Below, one piece after another: positions 27,901-35,289 of a DNA stretch of 64,000 nucleotides. A program made the position numbers and the translations under genes. How positions within the stretch are numbered: position 1 is the stretch's first letter; each line of letters opens with the position of its first letter. The notes beneath the pieces were generated by a model that saw only the letters and a list, made by a program, of their open reading frames with translations, was not told the origin of the DNA and did no database searches. The stretch covers positions 516,001 through 580,000 of the forward strand of contig NZ_JAGA01000002.1 in the NCBI RefSeq assembly GCF_000526415.1, given 5' to 3'. This stretch comes from Kallotenue papyrolyticum (GTDB taxonomy: Bacteria; Chloroflexota; Chloroflexia; Chloroflexales; Kallotenuaceae).

Positions 27901-28795
27901 TGAAGCCTCGCAGATGAGCCTGCCGGAGGGCCTGCTGGCGGCGAGTTGTCTGCAAGCGCACGGCCAGATGATCGTGGTTGGTGATCACCGTCAGATGCCA
28001 CCGATCATCGTGCACCGTTGGGAGGCCATGTGCGGCCCGCTGCGCGACTGGCAGCCAGAGCGCTCGCTGTTCCGCTGGCTGCTCGACGAGGGCGCGCCGC
28101 TGGTAGCGCTCGACCAGAGCTTCCGGTTGCACCGCGAGCATGCTGCCTTTCTGCAGCGCGTGATCTACCGAGCCGACGGGATCGCCTTTCATTCGCAGCG
28201 CGACAGCCTGCTGCCGGCGCGGCGCTTTGATGACGCGCTGGTGGATGCCGCGCTGCGCTGGGACGTGCCGCTGACGGTGATCGAACACGCCGAGCGCGCC
28301 TCGCGGCAGCACAATCCGTTCGAGGCCGAGCTGGTGGAGGCGCTAGCGCGCGCCTGCCTGGCGCTGGGCCTGGATGGCCACGAGGGCGTGGGCGTGGTCG
28401 TACCGCACCGCGCGCAGAAAGCCGCCTTGCGCGCGCGGCTGCCCGAGCTGGCGGCTGCCGAGGCGATCGATACCGTCGAGCGCTTCCAGGGCGGCGAGCG
28501 CGATGTGATCATTGTGGCCTGCACCGCTTCCGAGCCCGACTATATCCTCAGCGAGGCCGAGTTTCTGCTCGATGCGCAGCGGCTCAACGTCGCGCTGTCG
28601 CGCGCCCGCAAAAAAGTGATCGTGGTGGCGGCGGCGACGGTCTTCAGTGCCTTGCCCACCGAGCTGGAGATCTTTGAACGGCTACGTCTATGGCAGCAGT
28701 TGCGCGCCCATGTGGCCGACCATCCGCTCTGGTCCGGCGTGTGGCGCGAGACCGCGGTGCGCGTTGCCGGACCGCCGGCGCGCCCGGCGGGCTGA
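24967..28795 (+). pseudogene. Fe-S nuclease / superfamily 1 helicase, one frameshift
   Basis: One long gene split by a +1 shift at GGG 26294-26296: dropping one G joins VYDRRAQR to LALEACTRH. The N-terminal half is a TM0106-like PD-(D/E)XK nuclease: D125 and D143-x-K145 are the active site, and C29, C241, C244 and C250 match the four-cysteine Fe-S arrangement of Cas4/AddB/Dna2 nucleases. The C-terminal half is an SF1 helicase with GPPGTGKSHT (Walker A), LLVIDEASQMS (Walker B), GDHRQMPPI, and VERFQGGERDVIIV. It resembles Dna2-like nuclease-helicases. Total length would be about 1275 residues. The shift may be an assembly error, a real mutation, or a programmed shift. The start is ATG at 24967 or 24973; ribosome site weak. 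Confidence 0.8.
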
Positions 28796-28819
28796 GGAGT
28801 GGCGCAGCCGGCCGCCGCC

Positions 28820-29398
28820 TCAGACCTCGACCACCTCGGCGCGTCTGGCGATATGTTTGGCTACCTGCTTGCTCCAGGCGTGCGCATCGCGCGTGGCCCG
28901 TCCACTCAGCAGGTTATCGTCTACCACGTAGGGCGCGTCCACCCACACACCGCCGGCGTTGACGACGTCGTCGCGAATGCCCGGCCAGCCGGTGAGGCGT
29001 CGTCCGGCCAGGAGGCCCGCTGAGGCCAGCACCAGCGCGGCATGGCCGATCACCGCGATCGGCTGTCCGGCGCGGTCGAACTCGCGCACGAACTGGAGCA
29101 CGCCCGGATCGCGGCGCAGCCGATCGACCTGCAGCGAGCCGCCGGGGATCACCAGCGCTTGAAACGAGGCCGGATGTACCTCGTCAAGGGTAATGTCCAC
29201 CGCGATCTTGGTGCTGGGACGCAGCGCGCGCATAGCCTGCACCTTGCCGGGCCGCACGCCGATCAGAAAGACCTGTGCCCCGTGCGCGCGCAGGCGCTTG
29301 ATCACGGCGTCGAGCTGCGCCTGTTCCACGCCGTCGGTGATCAGGATCGCCACGCGTGCGCGTGCGAGCCGGCGTTTCGAGCGTCCGAACCACAACAT
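28820..29398 (-). CDS. DJ-1/PfpI-family protein lacking the nucleophile cysteine
   Basis: A 192-residue DJ-1/PfpI fold protein. E25 (DGVEQAQL), the ALVIPGG turn at 81-87 and the downstream helix are as in the family. The nucleophile elbow, normally I-C-H-G/A, reads VIGHAALVL, so the cysteine is glycine at residue 118 while the following histidine stays. Protease or glyoxalase-type catalysis through cysteine is therefore not expected; it may act as a binding protein or chaperone. The ATG at 29398 follows GAGGGAGGGTCT and gives a normal family length; the frame stays open for 45 codons upstream without a better start. Confidence 0.8.
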   Translation of the reverse strand: MLWFGRSKRRLARARVAILITDGVEQAQLDAVIKRLRAHGAQVFLIGVRPGKVQAMRALRPSTKIAVDITLDEVHPASFQALVIPGGSLQVDRLRRDPGVLQFVREFDRAGQPIAVIGHAALVLASAGLLAGRRLTGWPGIRDDVVNAGGVWVDAPYVVDDNLLSGRATRDAHAWSKQVAKHIARRAEVVEV

Positions 29399-29517
29399 AG
29401 ACCCTCCCTCGCAGCCTGCGGGCGCAGGCGCGTCCGGCGTGATGATAGCATCTCGCGCGGTGGGCGATGCAAGCCGGATGCCAGCGCACGGTGAGCGTGC
29501 TGCGGCACGGGAGCGTG

Positions 29518-29523
29518 TATAAT
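29518..29523 (+). promoter_or_regulatory. -10 element of ruvA
   Basis: A perfect TATAAT lies 32 bases before the ruvA ATG. No clear -35 is present. Expected transcription start is near 29530. Confidence 0.45.
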
Positions 29524-29554
29524 CTCTGCGCACACAGCATCGAGCAGCACGATC

Positions 29555-30157
29555 ATGATCGCTTCGCTACGCGGCAATCTACTCGCAGTCGGACCGGACT
29601 CCGCCGTGATCGAAACCGGCGGCATTGGCTTTCAGGTCTTCGTGCCGCGTCCGCTGGCACGTCGGCTTCAGGTCGGCGCGGAGGTGCTGCTGCACACCTA
29701 CCTGCATGTGCGTGAGGATGCGCTGGTGCTCTACGGCTTCGAATCGCCCGAGCAGCGCGCCTTCTTCGAAACGCTGCTTGGCGTCAGCGGCGTGGGACCG
29801 CGCATGGCCCTGAGCCTCCTCTCGGCGGCGCCACTGGATCAGTTACAACTGGCGATTGCCCGCGAGAACACCGCGCTGCTGGCACAGGTTCCCGGCATCG
29901 GCAAGAAGACCGCCGCGCGCATCGTGCTTGAACTTAAGGGTAAGCTCGATCTGGGCGCGGCGGTGCCTGCCGTCACGTCCGGCGCGTCCGCGACGGTGGC
30001 GCTGAACAGCGAGCTGCAGGAGATCCTCATGAGTCTGGGCTACAGCGCCGCCGAGGCACAGGCGGCGGTAGCGGCCGTGCCCGCCGATGCGCCCGTCGAT
30101 CTGGAGGAGCGGCTGCGCCTGGCCTTGCGCTACTTCGGTGGAGTGGCCGAGCCATGA
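29555..30157 (+). CDS. ruvA: Holliday junction branch migration protein RuvA
   Basis: A 200-residue protein that binds four-way DNA junctions and holds the RuvB motors. Domain I is an OB fold (MIASLRGNLLAVGPDSAVIETGGIGFQVFVP), domain II has two helix-hairpin-helix motifs (LLGVSGVGPRMALSLLSA and LAQVPGIGKKTAARIVLELKGKL), and domain III is the flexible helical RuvB-binding tail (ELQEILMSLGYSAAEAQAAV). Length is normal. ruvB and ruvC are not in the window. Its stop overlaps the next ATG (ATGA), so expression is coupled to the small membrane metalloprotease-like gene. Confidence 0.95.
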   Translation: MIASLRGNLLAVGPDSAVIETGGIGFQVFVPRPLARRLQVGAEVLLHTYLHVREDALVLYGFESPEQRAFFETLLGVSGVGPRMALSLLSAAPLDQLQLAIARENTALLAQVPGIGKKTAARIVLELKGKLDLGAAVPAVTSGASATVALNSELQEILMSLGYSAAEAQAAVAAVPADAPVDLEERLRLALRYFGGVAEP

Positions 30158-30882
30158 ACGCGCTGCTGCTGCTGACGGGCGTGCTGGCCCTGCTGTGGCT
30201 GCTGGGCGTCTGGCTGGCGCGTCACCTGCAGGGCCTGGTGCTGCTGCTGACGGGCAGCACGCGGCTGGCGACGCTGGTCTTCGACCTGCTGGTGCTGCCC
30301 GGCGTGGTGCTGCACGAGATCAGCCACGCGCTGATGGCGCTACTGCTGGGCGTGCGTGTGGTGCGCATCGAACTGTTTCGCTTTCGGCGCCTGGCCGATC
30401 CGCGCCAGGGCGAGGTTGTGGTCGCGCGCGTCGATCCGCTGCGCATGAGCCTGATCGGCGCTGCGCCGTTGTTTGCCGGCCTGCTGCTGCTGGCGCTGCT
30501 GGTGCAGCGCCTGTTGCCCGATGCCGGCGTGCGCGGCCTGACGCTGGTGCAGCTCGGCCCGATGCTCGCCGACGCGCGCTCGCTGCTGGTGCTCTACCTG
30601 TTGTTCGCCATCGCCAACACCATGTTTCCGAGCGCCGCCGACCGGCAGGCCTGGTGGACGATCGCGGCGGTGGCGGCGCTGATCATTGGGCTGCTGTGGC
30701 TGCTGGACGTGCGTCCCGCGCTGCCGCCGGCCTGGATCGCGCAGGTCAGCGCCGTAGCCAACCGCCTGGTCGCGGCGCTCACGCCGGTGATCGTTGTGGA
30801 CCTGGCCGTGCTCGCGCTTGTGCTCGTGCTGGAAGCGCTGGTCGGGCGCGTGCGTGGCCGGCGGGTTGTCTATCGCCTCTGA
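30154..30882 (+). CDS. Polytopic membrane protein with HExxH motif (M50-like)
   Basis: A 242-residue protein with about six hydrophobic segments. VLPGVVLHEISHALMALLLG contains HEISH at residues 54-58 inside a helix, as in membrane-embedded M50 (site-2) proteases. The second M50 motif is only partly recognisable: ANTMFPSAADRQ around residue 155 has the N, P and D in the right order. I infer a membrane zinc metalloprotease-like protein, not proven. The ATG at 30154 overlaps the ruvA stop by 4 bases. The neighbours suggest no target. Confidence 0.55.
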   Translation: MNALLLLTGVLALLWLLGVWLARHLQGLVLLLTGSTRLATLVFDLLVLPGVVLHEISHALMALLLGVRVVRIELFRFRRLADPRQGEVVVARVDPLRMSLIGAAPLFAGLLLLALLVQRLLPDAGVRGLTLVQLGPMLADARSLLVLYLLFAIANTMFPSAADRQAWWTIAAVAALIIGLLWLLDVRPALPPAWIAQVSAVANRLVAALTPVIVVDLAVLALVLVLEALVGRVRGRRVVYRL

Positions 30883-30929
30883 AGCGCGCGGTGCTCCGCG
30901 GCTGAGCGCCGCCGAGGAAGGAGATCGCC

Positions 30930-31667
30930 ATGAGTCAGTCTGCGCCCGACCAGACCCCGCAGCGCGAGCGGTCCGCCTCGATGCCCGCCGCGCTGGTGCC
31001 GCTCCAGCGCCGGCGCGCGATCCAGATCGCGCCTGGCCAGGACGTGGTGATCCAGCCGCGACTGCCGACCGAGTACAAGCTGCTGATCTGGAGCTCGTTT
31101 GTGCTGAATCTCGTGCTGCTGCTGGTGGTGCTGATCGGCGGCACGTGGGGGCTGAGCCGGCTGCGGGCGGCAGAAGCGGCGCTGAACGCGGCGATCGACT
31201 GGCAATCGCCCGCCGGGCAGCGCCTGCAGCAGTTGCGTCGCGATCCGGCGCAGGCGGTCGCCGCGCTCCGTTGGGGCGTGGGCGAGCTGCACAGCGCCGT
31301 GAACGGTATGCACGCGGCGCACATCCGCACCACGATCCCCATCGATCAGCGCATTCCGGTGCGCCTGACGGTACCGGTCAACCAGCAGACCACCGTGCTG
31401 ACCACCGCGCCGGTGCCGCTAGTCGCGCCGGCAACCTTCACCCTGCCGGGCGGCGGCGGGCAGATCAACGGCCAGGTGGCGCTCAATCTGCCGCCGGGGC
31501 TGGAGCTGCCCGTTGATCTGAGCCTGACGATCCCGATCAGCGAGAGCCTGCCGGTGCAGTTTGATGTGCCGGTGGATATCCCGATCGCCAGGACCGAGAT
31601 GGGCGATGACCTGGAGCGCCTGCAGCGGCTGGTCGCGCCCGCCGCCGAACTGCTGGACACGCCATGA
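30930..31667 (+). CDS. Single-pass membrane protein with V/P-rich beta C-terminal half
   Basis: A 245-residue protein of unknown function. A basic N-terminal arm (residues 1-48), a transmembrane helix at about 53-75 (LLIWSSFVLNLVLLLVVLIG), a helical segment (about 80-125), and then a long stretch to the end in which short beta strands alternate, for example IPVRLTVPVNQ, TVLTTAPVP, ATFTLPG, INGQVALNLPPG, VDLSLTIPIS, VQFDVPVDIPI. This looks like one repeated beta unit of about 15 residues. ATG at 30930 follows GAAGGAGATCGCC, and the stop overlaps the next ATG (ATGA). The topology suggests the beta half is outside the membrane. Confidence 0.55.
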   Translation: MSQSAPDQTPQRERSASMPAALVPLQRRRAIQIAPGQDVVIQPRLPTEYKLLIWSSFVLNLVLLLVVLIGGTWGLSRLRAAEAALNAAIDWQSPAGQRLQQLRRDPAQAVAALRWGVGELHSAVNGMHAAHIRTTIPIDQRIPVRLTVPVNQQTTVLTTAPVPLVAPATFTLPGGGGQINGQVALNLPPGLELPVDLSLTIPISESLPVQFDVPVDIPIARTEMGDDLERLQRLVAPAAELLDTP

Positions 31668-32362
31668 CGCGCGCATTGATCCTGTGGGACGTGGACGGTA
31701 CGCTGCTGCGCGGCAGCGGCCTGAACGCGCGCCTCTTTCTGCAGGCTCTGCAGGAGGTGTATGCACTGACCGAGGAGGCGCGCCGCATCGACTATGGCGG
31801 CAAGACCGACGGCCAGATCGTGCTTGAAACGCTGGCGCTGCACGGCATCGACGCGGCGCGCGCGCTGGAACAACTGCCGCGCTGGACGGCGCGCTACGTC
31901 GAGCTGATCGAACAGGCCGCCGAGCAGCTCGCGGCGCAGTTGCGCGTGCTGCCGGGCGTGGTGGAGACGCTGGCCGCGCTGCGCGAACGGGGCGCGATCC
32001 AGACGCTGCTGACCGGCAACACCGAGGCGGTCGCCGCGCTGAAGCTGCGCGCGACGGGCCTGAGCGATTGGTTCGACCTCGACGTGGGCGCGTACGGTTC
32101 CGACGACCACGACCGCACGCGCCTGGTGGCGGTGGCTCGGCGCAAGGCCGCGGCGCGCTACGGCGACTGCTTCGCGCCGCTGGTGGTGATCGGCGACACG
32201 CCGCGTGACATCGCCTGCGGTCGGGCCGGCGCCGCGCGCACCGTGGCGGTGGCTACCGGCAGCTTCACGCTGGCGGAGCTGCAGGCGCACGCGCCTGACG
32301 CGGCGCTGCCCGATCTGCGCGACACCGCCGCCGCGCTGAGGGCGATTCTCGGCTCCCCCTAA
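31664..32362 (+). CDS. HAD-superfamily phosphatase
   Basis: A 232-residue HAD hydrolase of the phosphoglycolate phosphatase-like group. WDVDGTLLRGSG holds the nucleophile and acid Asp pair, LLTGNTE is motif II, and motifs III and IV are in KAAARYG and VVIGDTPRDIACGRAGA. The helical cap (residues about 15-90) has RIDYGGKTDGQI. Substrate unknown; phosphoglycolate or sugar phosphates are common. ATG at 31664 overlaps the preceding stop, so it is part of the ruvA transcript. Confidence 0.85.
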   Translation: MTRALILWDVDGTLLRGSGLNARLFLQALQEVYALTEEARRIDYGGKTDGQIVLETLALHGIDAARALEQLPRWTARYVELIEQAAEQLAAQLRVLPGVVETLAALRERGAIQTLLTGNTEAVAALKLRATGLSDWFDLDVGAYGSDDHDRTRLVAVARRKAAARYGDCFAPLVVIGDTPRDIACGRAGAARTVAVATGSFTLAELQAHAPDAALPDLRDTAAALRAILGSP

Positions 32363-32415
32363 TGCGCAGTGTCAGACCCGCCCCAAGTACTATGTAAGCC
32401 GTTTGTGGCGACGTT

Positions 32416-32421
32416 GATAAT
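32416..32421 (+). promoter_or_regulatory. -10 element with leaderless geometry
   Basis: GATAAT ends 6 bases before the GTG start at 32428, so the predicted 5' end falls on or next to the start codon. A TGTAAG at 32393-32398, 17 bases upstream, may serve as a poor -35. No Shine-Dalgarno is seen. Confidence 0.4.
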
Positions 32422-32427
32422 GCGAGC

Positions 32428-33423
32428 GTGGGCACCAAATACCAACAACGCGCGACGGCGATCATCGATGCGCAGCTCGAACAGTTGCGCGCGGTGCTGA
32501 CCGAGGTCAACGAGCGGCTAGGCCCGGCCACGACCGACCTACGTCAGATCGGGCGCACCATCGACGAGCTGGAGCTGCGTCGCTCGTTCAACCGCGCCAA
32601 CGCGATCCTGGAGCGCCAGATCCGTCAGCTACGCGAGCGGCAGCAGGCGCTGGAGCACGAGGTGGCCGACCTGAGCCGCGCGGCGCGCAGCATCGAGCAA
32701 CTGATCCGCCAGACCGAGATGAGCAGCGCCATTCTGCGCGACGACACGCCGCAGGCCGATCCCTGGGAGCTGGCGCTCAAGGCGCAGATCATCCAGGGGC
32801 GCGAAGACGAGCGTGCGCGCCTGGCGCGCGAGGTGCACGATGGGCCTGCGCAGGTGGTGGCGCACGTCGTGCTGGGCCTGGAGCACAGCATCACCCTGGC
32901 GCAGCAGGGCAAAATCGACCGCCTGTTGGAGCTGCTGCGCAACCTGCGCGACTCGAGCAAAAGCGCGCTGTACGAGGTGCGCCGTTTCATCGCCGATTTG
33001 CGACCGCCCGCGCTCGAAAGCAAAGGGCTGGATGGCGCACTGCGCGAGCTGAGCGAGCGCGTGGCGGCGAGCGGCGCGATCACGATCCAGTGCGACGGCG
33101 CTGCGCTGCCGCGGCTCAATCCCGAACAGGAGATCGTGCTGTTCCGCATCGCCCAGGAAGCGCTGAACAACGCCGTCAAGCACGCCCGCAACGCCACCGT
33201 CAATCTCCACTTCGCCGCCGTGCGCGGTCAGGTCGTGCTGCTGATCCGCGACAACGGTCCCGGTTTCGATCCGCGCACCGTGGCTGCGCGCAGCAACGGC
33301 AAGCACTGGGGGCTGGCCGGCATGCGCGAGCGCGCTGAGCTGATCGGTGCGCGCCTGACGATCGCCTCCGCGCCCGGCAGCGGCAGCGAGATCCGGGTGG
33401 TCCTGCCACTTGACGCTGGGTAG
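32428..33423 (+). CDS. Cytosolic sensor histidine kinase, DegS-like
   Basis: A 331-residue kinase with no membrane helix. The first 115 residues are coiled coil (long stretches of Arg, Leu, Glu, for example LRERQQALEHEVADLSRA), as in DegS. The HisKA_3 dimerisation motif is REVHDGPAQVVAHV with the phosphorylated histidine, followed by VRRFIADLRPPALESKGLDGAL, and a HATPase domain with EALNNAVKHARN (N-box), DNGPGFD (G1) and GLAGMRERAELIGA (G2). The signal is unknown and must be sensed inside the cell. GTG at 32428 is used as start and lies right after a -10 hexamer. The response regulator follows at 33538. Confidence 0.85.
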   Translation: MGTKYQQRATAIIDAQLEQLRAVLTEVNERLGPATTDLRQIGRTIDELELRRSFNRANAILERQIRQLRERQQALEHEVADLSRAARSIEQLIRQTEMSSAILRDDTPQADPWELALKAQIIQGREDERARLAREVHDGPAQVVAHVVLGLEHSITLAQQGKIDRLLELLRNLRDSSKSALYEVRRFIADLRPPALESKGLDGALRELSERVAASGAITIQCDGAALPRLNPEQEIVLFRIAQEALNNAVKHARNATVNLHFAAVRGQVVLLIRDNGPGFDPRTVAARSNGKHWGLAGMRERAELIGARLTIASAPGSGSEIRVVLPLDAG

Positions 33424-33537
33424 CAGATGCGCTACATTCCCCGCAATCGGCCACGCTGATAGCCGGGGACGGGTCCATCCGCCGGAGCCAACAGGCCGGG
33501 CGCGCCGGCGGACGCCACATGAGCCAACGGAAAAGTG

Positions 33538-34290
33538 ATGGAAGCGATTCGCGTGTTGATCATGGACGATCACCCGATCTTTCGTCGGGGCATCCGCTGG
33601 ATTCTCGACTCAGCCGACGATATGGTCGTGGTCGGCGAGGCCGAAAACGGCCAAGAAGCGATCGAACTGGCCGATCGGCTCTCGCCGGATGTGGTGCTGG
33701 TGGACATTAATCTGCCGGGCATGAACGGGTTGGAGATCGCGCGGGTGATCAAACGGCGCGATCCACGTATCCGGATCGTGGTGCTGAGCGTGCACGACGA
33801 CGATGAGCAGCTCTTCAACGCGATCAAGGTCGGCGCAGCGGCCTACCAGACCAAAAACATCGCGCCAGAAGCGTTGATGCAGGTGATCCGCGAGGTGGCC
33901 GGCGGCGCGTACCTGATCAACGATACGGTGATGAGCAAGCCACACGTGGCGGCGCGCGTGCTCAATCAGTTCCGCGAGCTGGCCGCGACCGGCGAGGAAA
34001 ATTCGCAGCTCTTCGCGCCCCTGACCAGCCGCGAGATCGAGATTCTGGACTGCATCGCCCGCGGGATGTCCAACCGCGAAATCGCTTCGCAACTGTCGAT
34101 CAGCGGCCAGACCGTTAAGAATCACATCACCTCGATCCTCTCCAAGTTGCAGGTCAACGACCGGACCATGGCCGTGATCTACGCCATTCAGAGGGGTTGG
34201 ATCAAAATGGGTGGCGAGAAGCCGCCCGAAGGCGAGGGACGGGCGGCGCGCCGGCGCGGCGGCGCGACCGGCAGCGCTGCGGGCGACTGA
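33538..34290 (+). CDS. LuxR/NarL-type response regulator
   Basis: A 250-residue regulator: receiver domain (MEAIRVLIMDDHPIF with the acidic pair, VLVDINLPG with the phospho-accepting Asp, VVLSVHDD, and YQTKN with the conserved lysine), and a LuxR helix-turn-helix (LTSREIEILDCIARGMSNREIASQLSISGQTVKNHITSILSKLQVND). It is the natural partner of the DegS-like kinase just upstream. The last 40 residues are charged and Gly/Arg-rich, an unusual tail. ATG at 33538 is taken; GTG at 33535 is possible. Its DNA sites are not evident. Confidence 0.9.
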   Translation: MEAIRVLIMDDHPIFRRGIRWILDSADDMVVVGEAENGQEAIELADRLSPDVVLVDINLPGMNGLEIARVIKRRDPRIRIVVLSVHDDDEQLFNAIKVGAAAYQTKNIAPEALMQVIREVAGGAYLINDTVMSKPHVAARVLNQFRELAATGEENSQLFAPLTSREIEILDCIARGMSNREIASQLSISGQTVKNHITSILSKLQVNDRTMAVIYAIQRGWIKMGGEKPPEGEGRAARRRGGATGSAAGD

Positions 34291-34299
34291 CAGGCCGCC

Positions 34300-34737
34300 T
34301 TAGGCAGGGCTGGCACTCGCGGCGTGGTCGGCGGCGATCAACTCGCGGATGCGCGTGGCCAACTCGTCGCGTACCTGGCGATAGACCGCCAGTTGGGCTT
34401 CCTCGTCGCCGGTGGCTTTGGAGGGATCGGGCAGGCTCCAGTGCAGGCGTCGGGCCGGTCCCGGAAAGAGCGGGCAGGCCTCCGCCGCCTGGTCGCAGAC
34501 GGTGATGACATAATCAAAGGGTTGGTTCAGGAAGCGCTCCAACGTTTTGGAGTGCTGCCCGCTGATGTCGATGCCCAGTTCGGCCATGGCCTTGATCGCC
34601 AGCGGGCGTACTTGCGTGGCTTCGGTGCCGGCGCTGAAGACCTCGTAGCGCTCGCCGCCCAGCGCGCGCAGCAGGCCCTCGGCCATCTGCGAGCGGGCGG
34701 AGTTATGCGTGCAGAGAAACAAGACGCGGATGGTCAT
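34300..34737 (-). CDS. arsC: Thioredoxin-type arsenate reductase (ArsC, LMW-PTP fold)
   Basis: A 145-residue protein with the low-molecular-weight phosphatase loop C-T-H-N-S-A-R (C9 to R15) and a resolving pair VCDQAAEACP giving C81 and C88. These three cysteines fit the Staphylococcus pI258-type ArsC, which reduces arsenate to arsenite with electrons from thioredoxin. HWSLPDPS holds the general acid. ATG at 34737 follows AGAGGAGCCCTGC. No arsR, acr3 or arsB is nearby, so a role in arsenic detoxification is likely by homology but not by context. Confidence 0.85.
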   Translation of the reverse strand: MTIRVLFLCTHNSARSQMAEGLLRALGGERYEVFSAGTEATQVRPLAIKAMAELGIDISGQHSKTLERFLNQPFDYVITVCDQAAEACPLFPGPARRLHWSLPDPSKATGDEEAQLAVYRQVRDELATRIRELIAADHAASASPA

Positions 34738-34753
34738 GCAGGGCTCCTCTGGG

Positions 34754-35194
34754 CTAATCGGCCTCGGCAATGCGATCTAGGGCGGCGTTCCAGGCTTTCA
34801 TGCGCCGTTCGTCGCCGCCGACGTCGGGATGGTGCAGTCGCGCCATAGCTTTGCGGATCGCGCGCGCCTCGCTGGGCGTTAGCTCCAGGCCAAGCAGTGT
34901 CAGCGAGGGCGTTTCCTGATGGCGCAGGTGGCGCTTGAGCCGCGCCAGCTCGTGCTCCAACAGCGTATTTTCCCGCGCGATCTCGACCATGTTGGAGACC
35001 GTCTTGTTGTAGGCCTCGCTGGTTTCGGCATGCCGGGCGCGCTCTTTGGCCAGCTCACGCGTGAGACGCCGAATCGTGGCGCGCGCCTCGTCCAGCTCGC
35101 GCTGCAAGTCTTCTAGCGTGCGCGCGCTGCCGGCCTCCTCTTCGACACAGGAGCGGCGTGGCCCAAACTTGTGCGATGGTGGCGGCGACGCCAT
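34754..35194 (-). CDS. Coiled-coil protein with C-terminal J-domain-like helix pair
   Basis: A 146-residue protein. Residues 25-95 form a charged coiled coil (TLEDLQRELDEARATIRRLTRELA, then ENTLLEHELARLKRHLR). The last 45 residues look like a shortened J domain: LTPSEARAIRKAMARLHHPDVGG, with HPD at 122-124, then ERRMKAWNAALD. A J domain normally has helix I before the HPD and helices III/IV after; here helix II, HPD and helix III are seen. It may stimulate a DnaK-type chaperone. ATG at 35194 (MASPPP) follows AAGGAG at 9 bases; an ATG 33 bases upstream is less supported. The gap of 16 bases to arsC suggests one transcript. Confidence 0.5.
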   Translation of the reverse strand: MASPPPSHKFGPRRSCVEEEAGSARTLEDLQRELDEARATIRRLTRELAKERARHAETSEAYNKTVSNMVEIARENTLLEHELARLKRHLRHQETPSLTLLGLELTPSEARAIRKAMARLHHPDVGGDERRMKAWNAALDRIAEAD

Positions 35195-35289
35195 CGACCG
35201 TTGCTCCTTCCCAGTCGCGTTCAACAATCGTTGATATTATAACAGATGGCTCAAGGGCACCGTCCTACGAGCTCTGGCCAGGGCGGTGC

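Noticed and set aside
28820-29398. Selenocysteine replacing cysteine in the DJ-1-like protein
   Set aside because: The codon is a glycine codon, not TGA, and no other in-frame TGA is seen.
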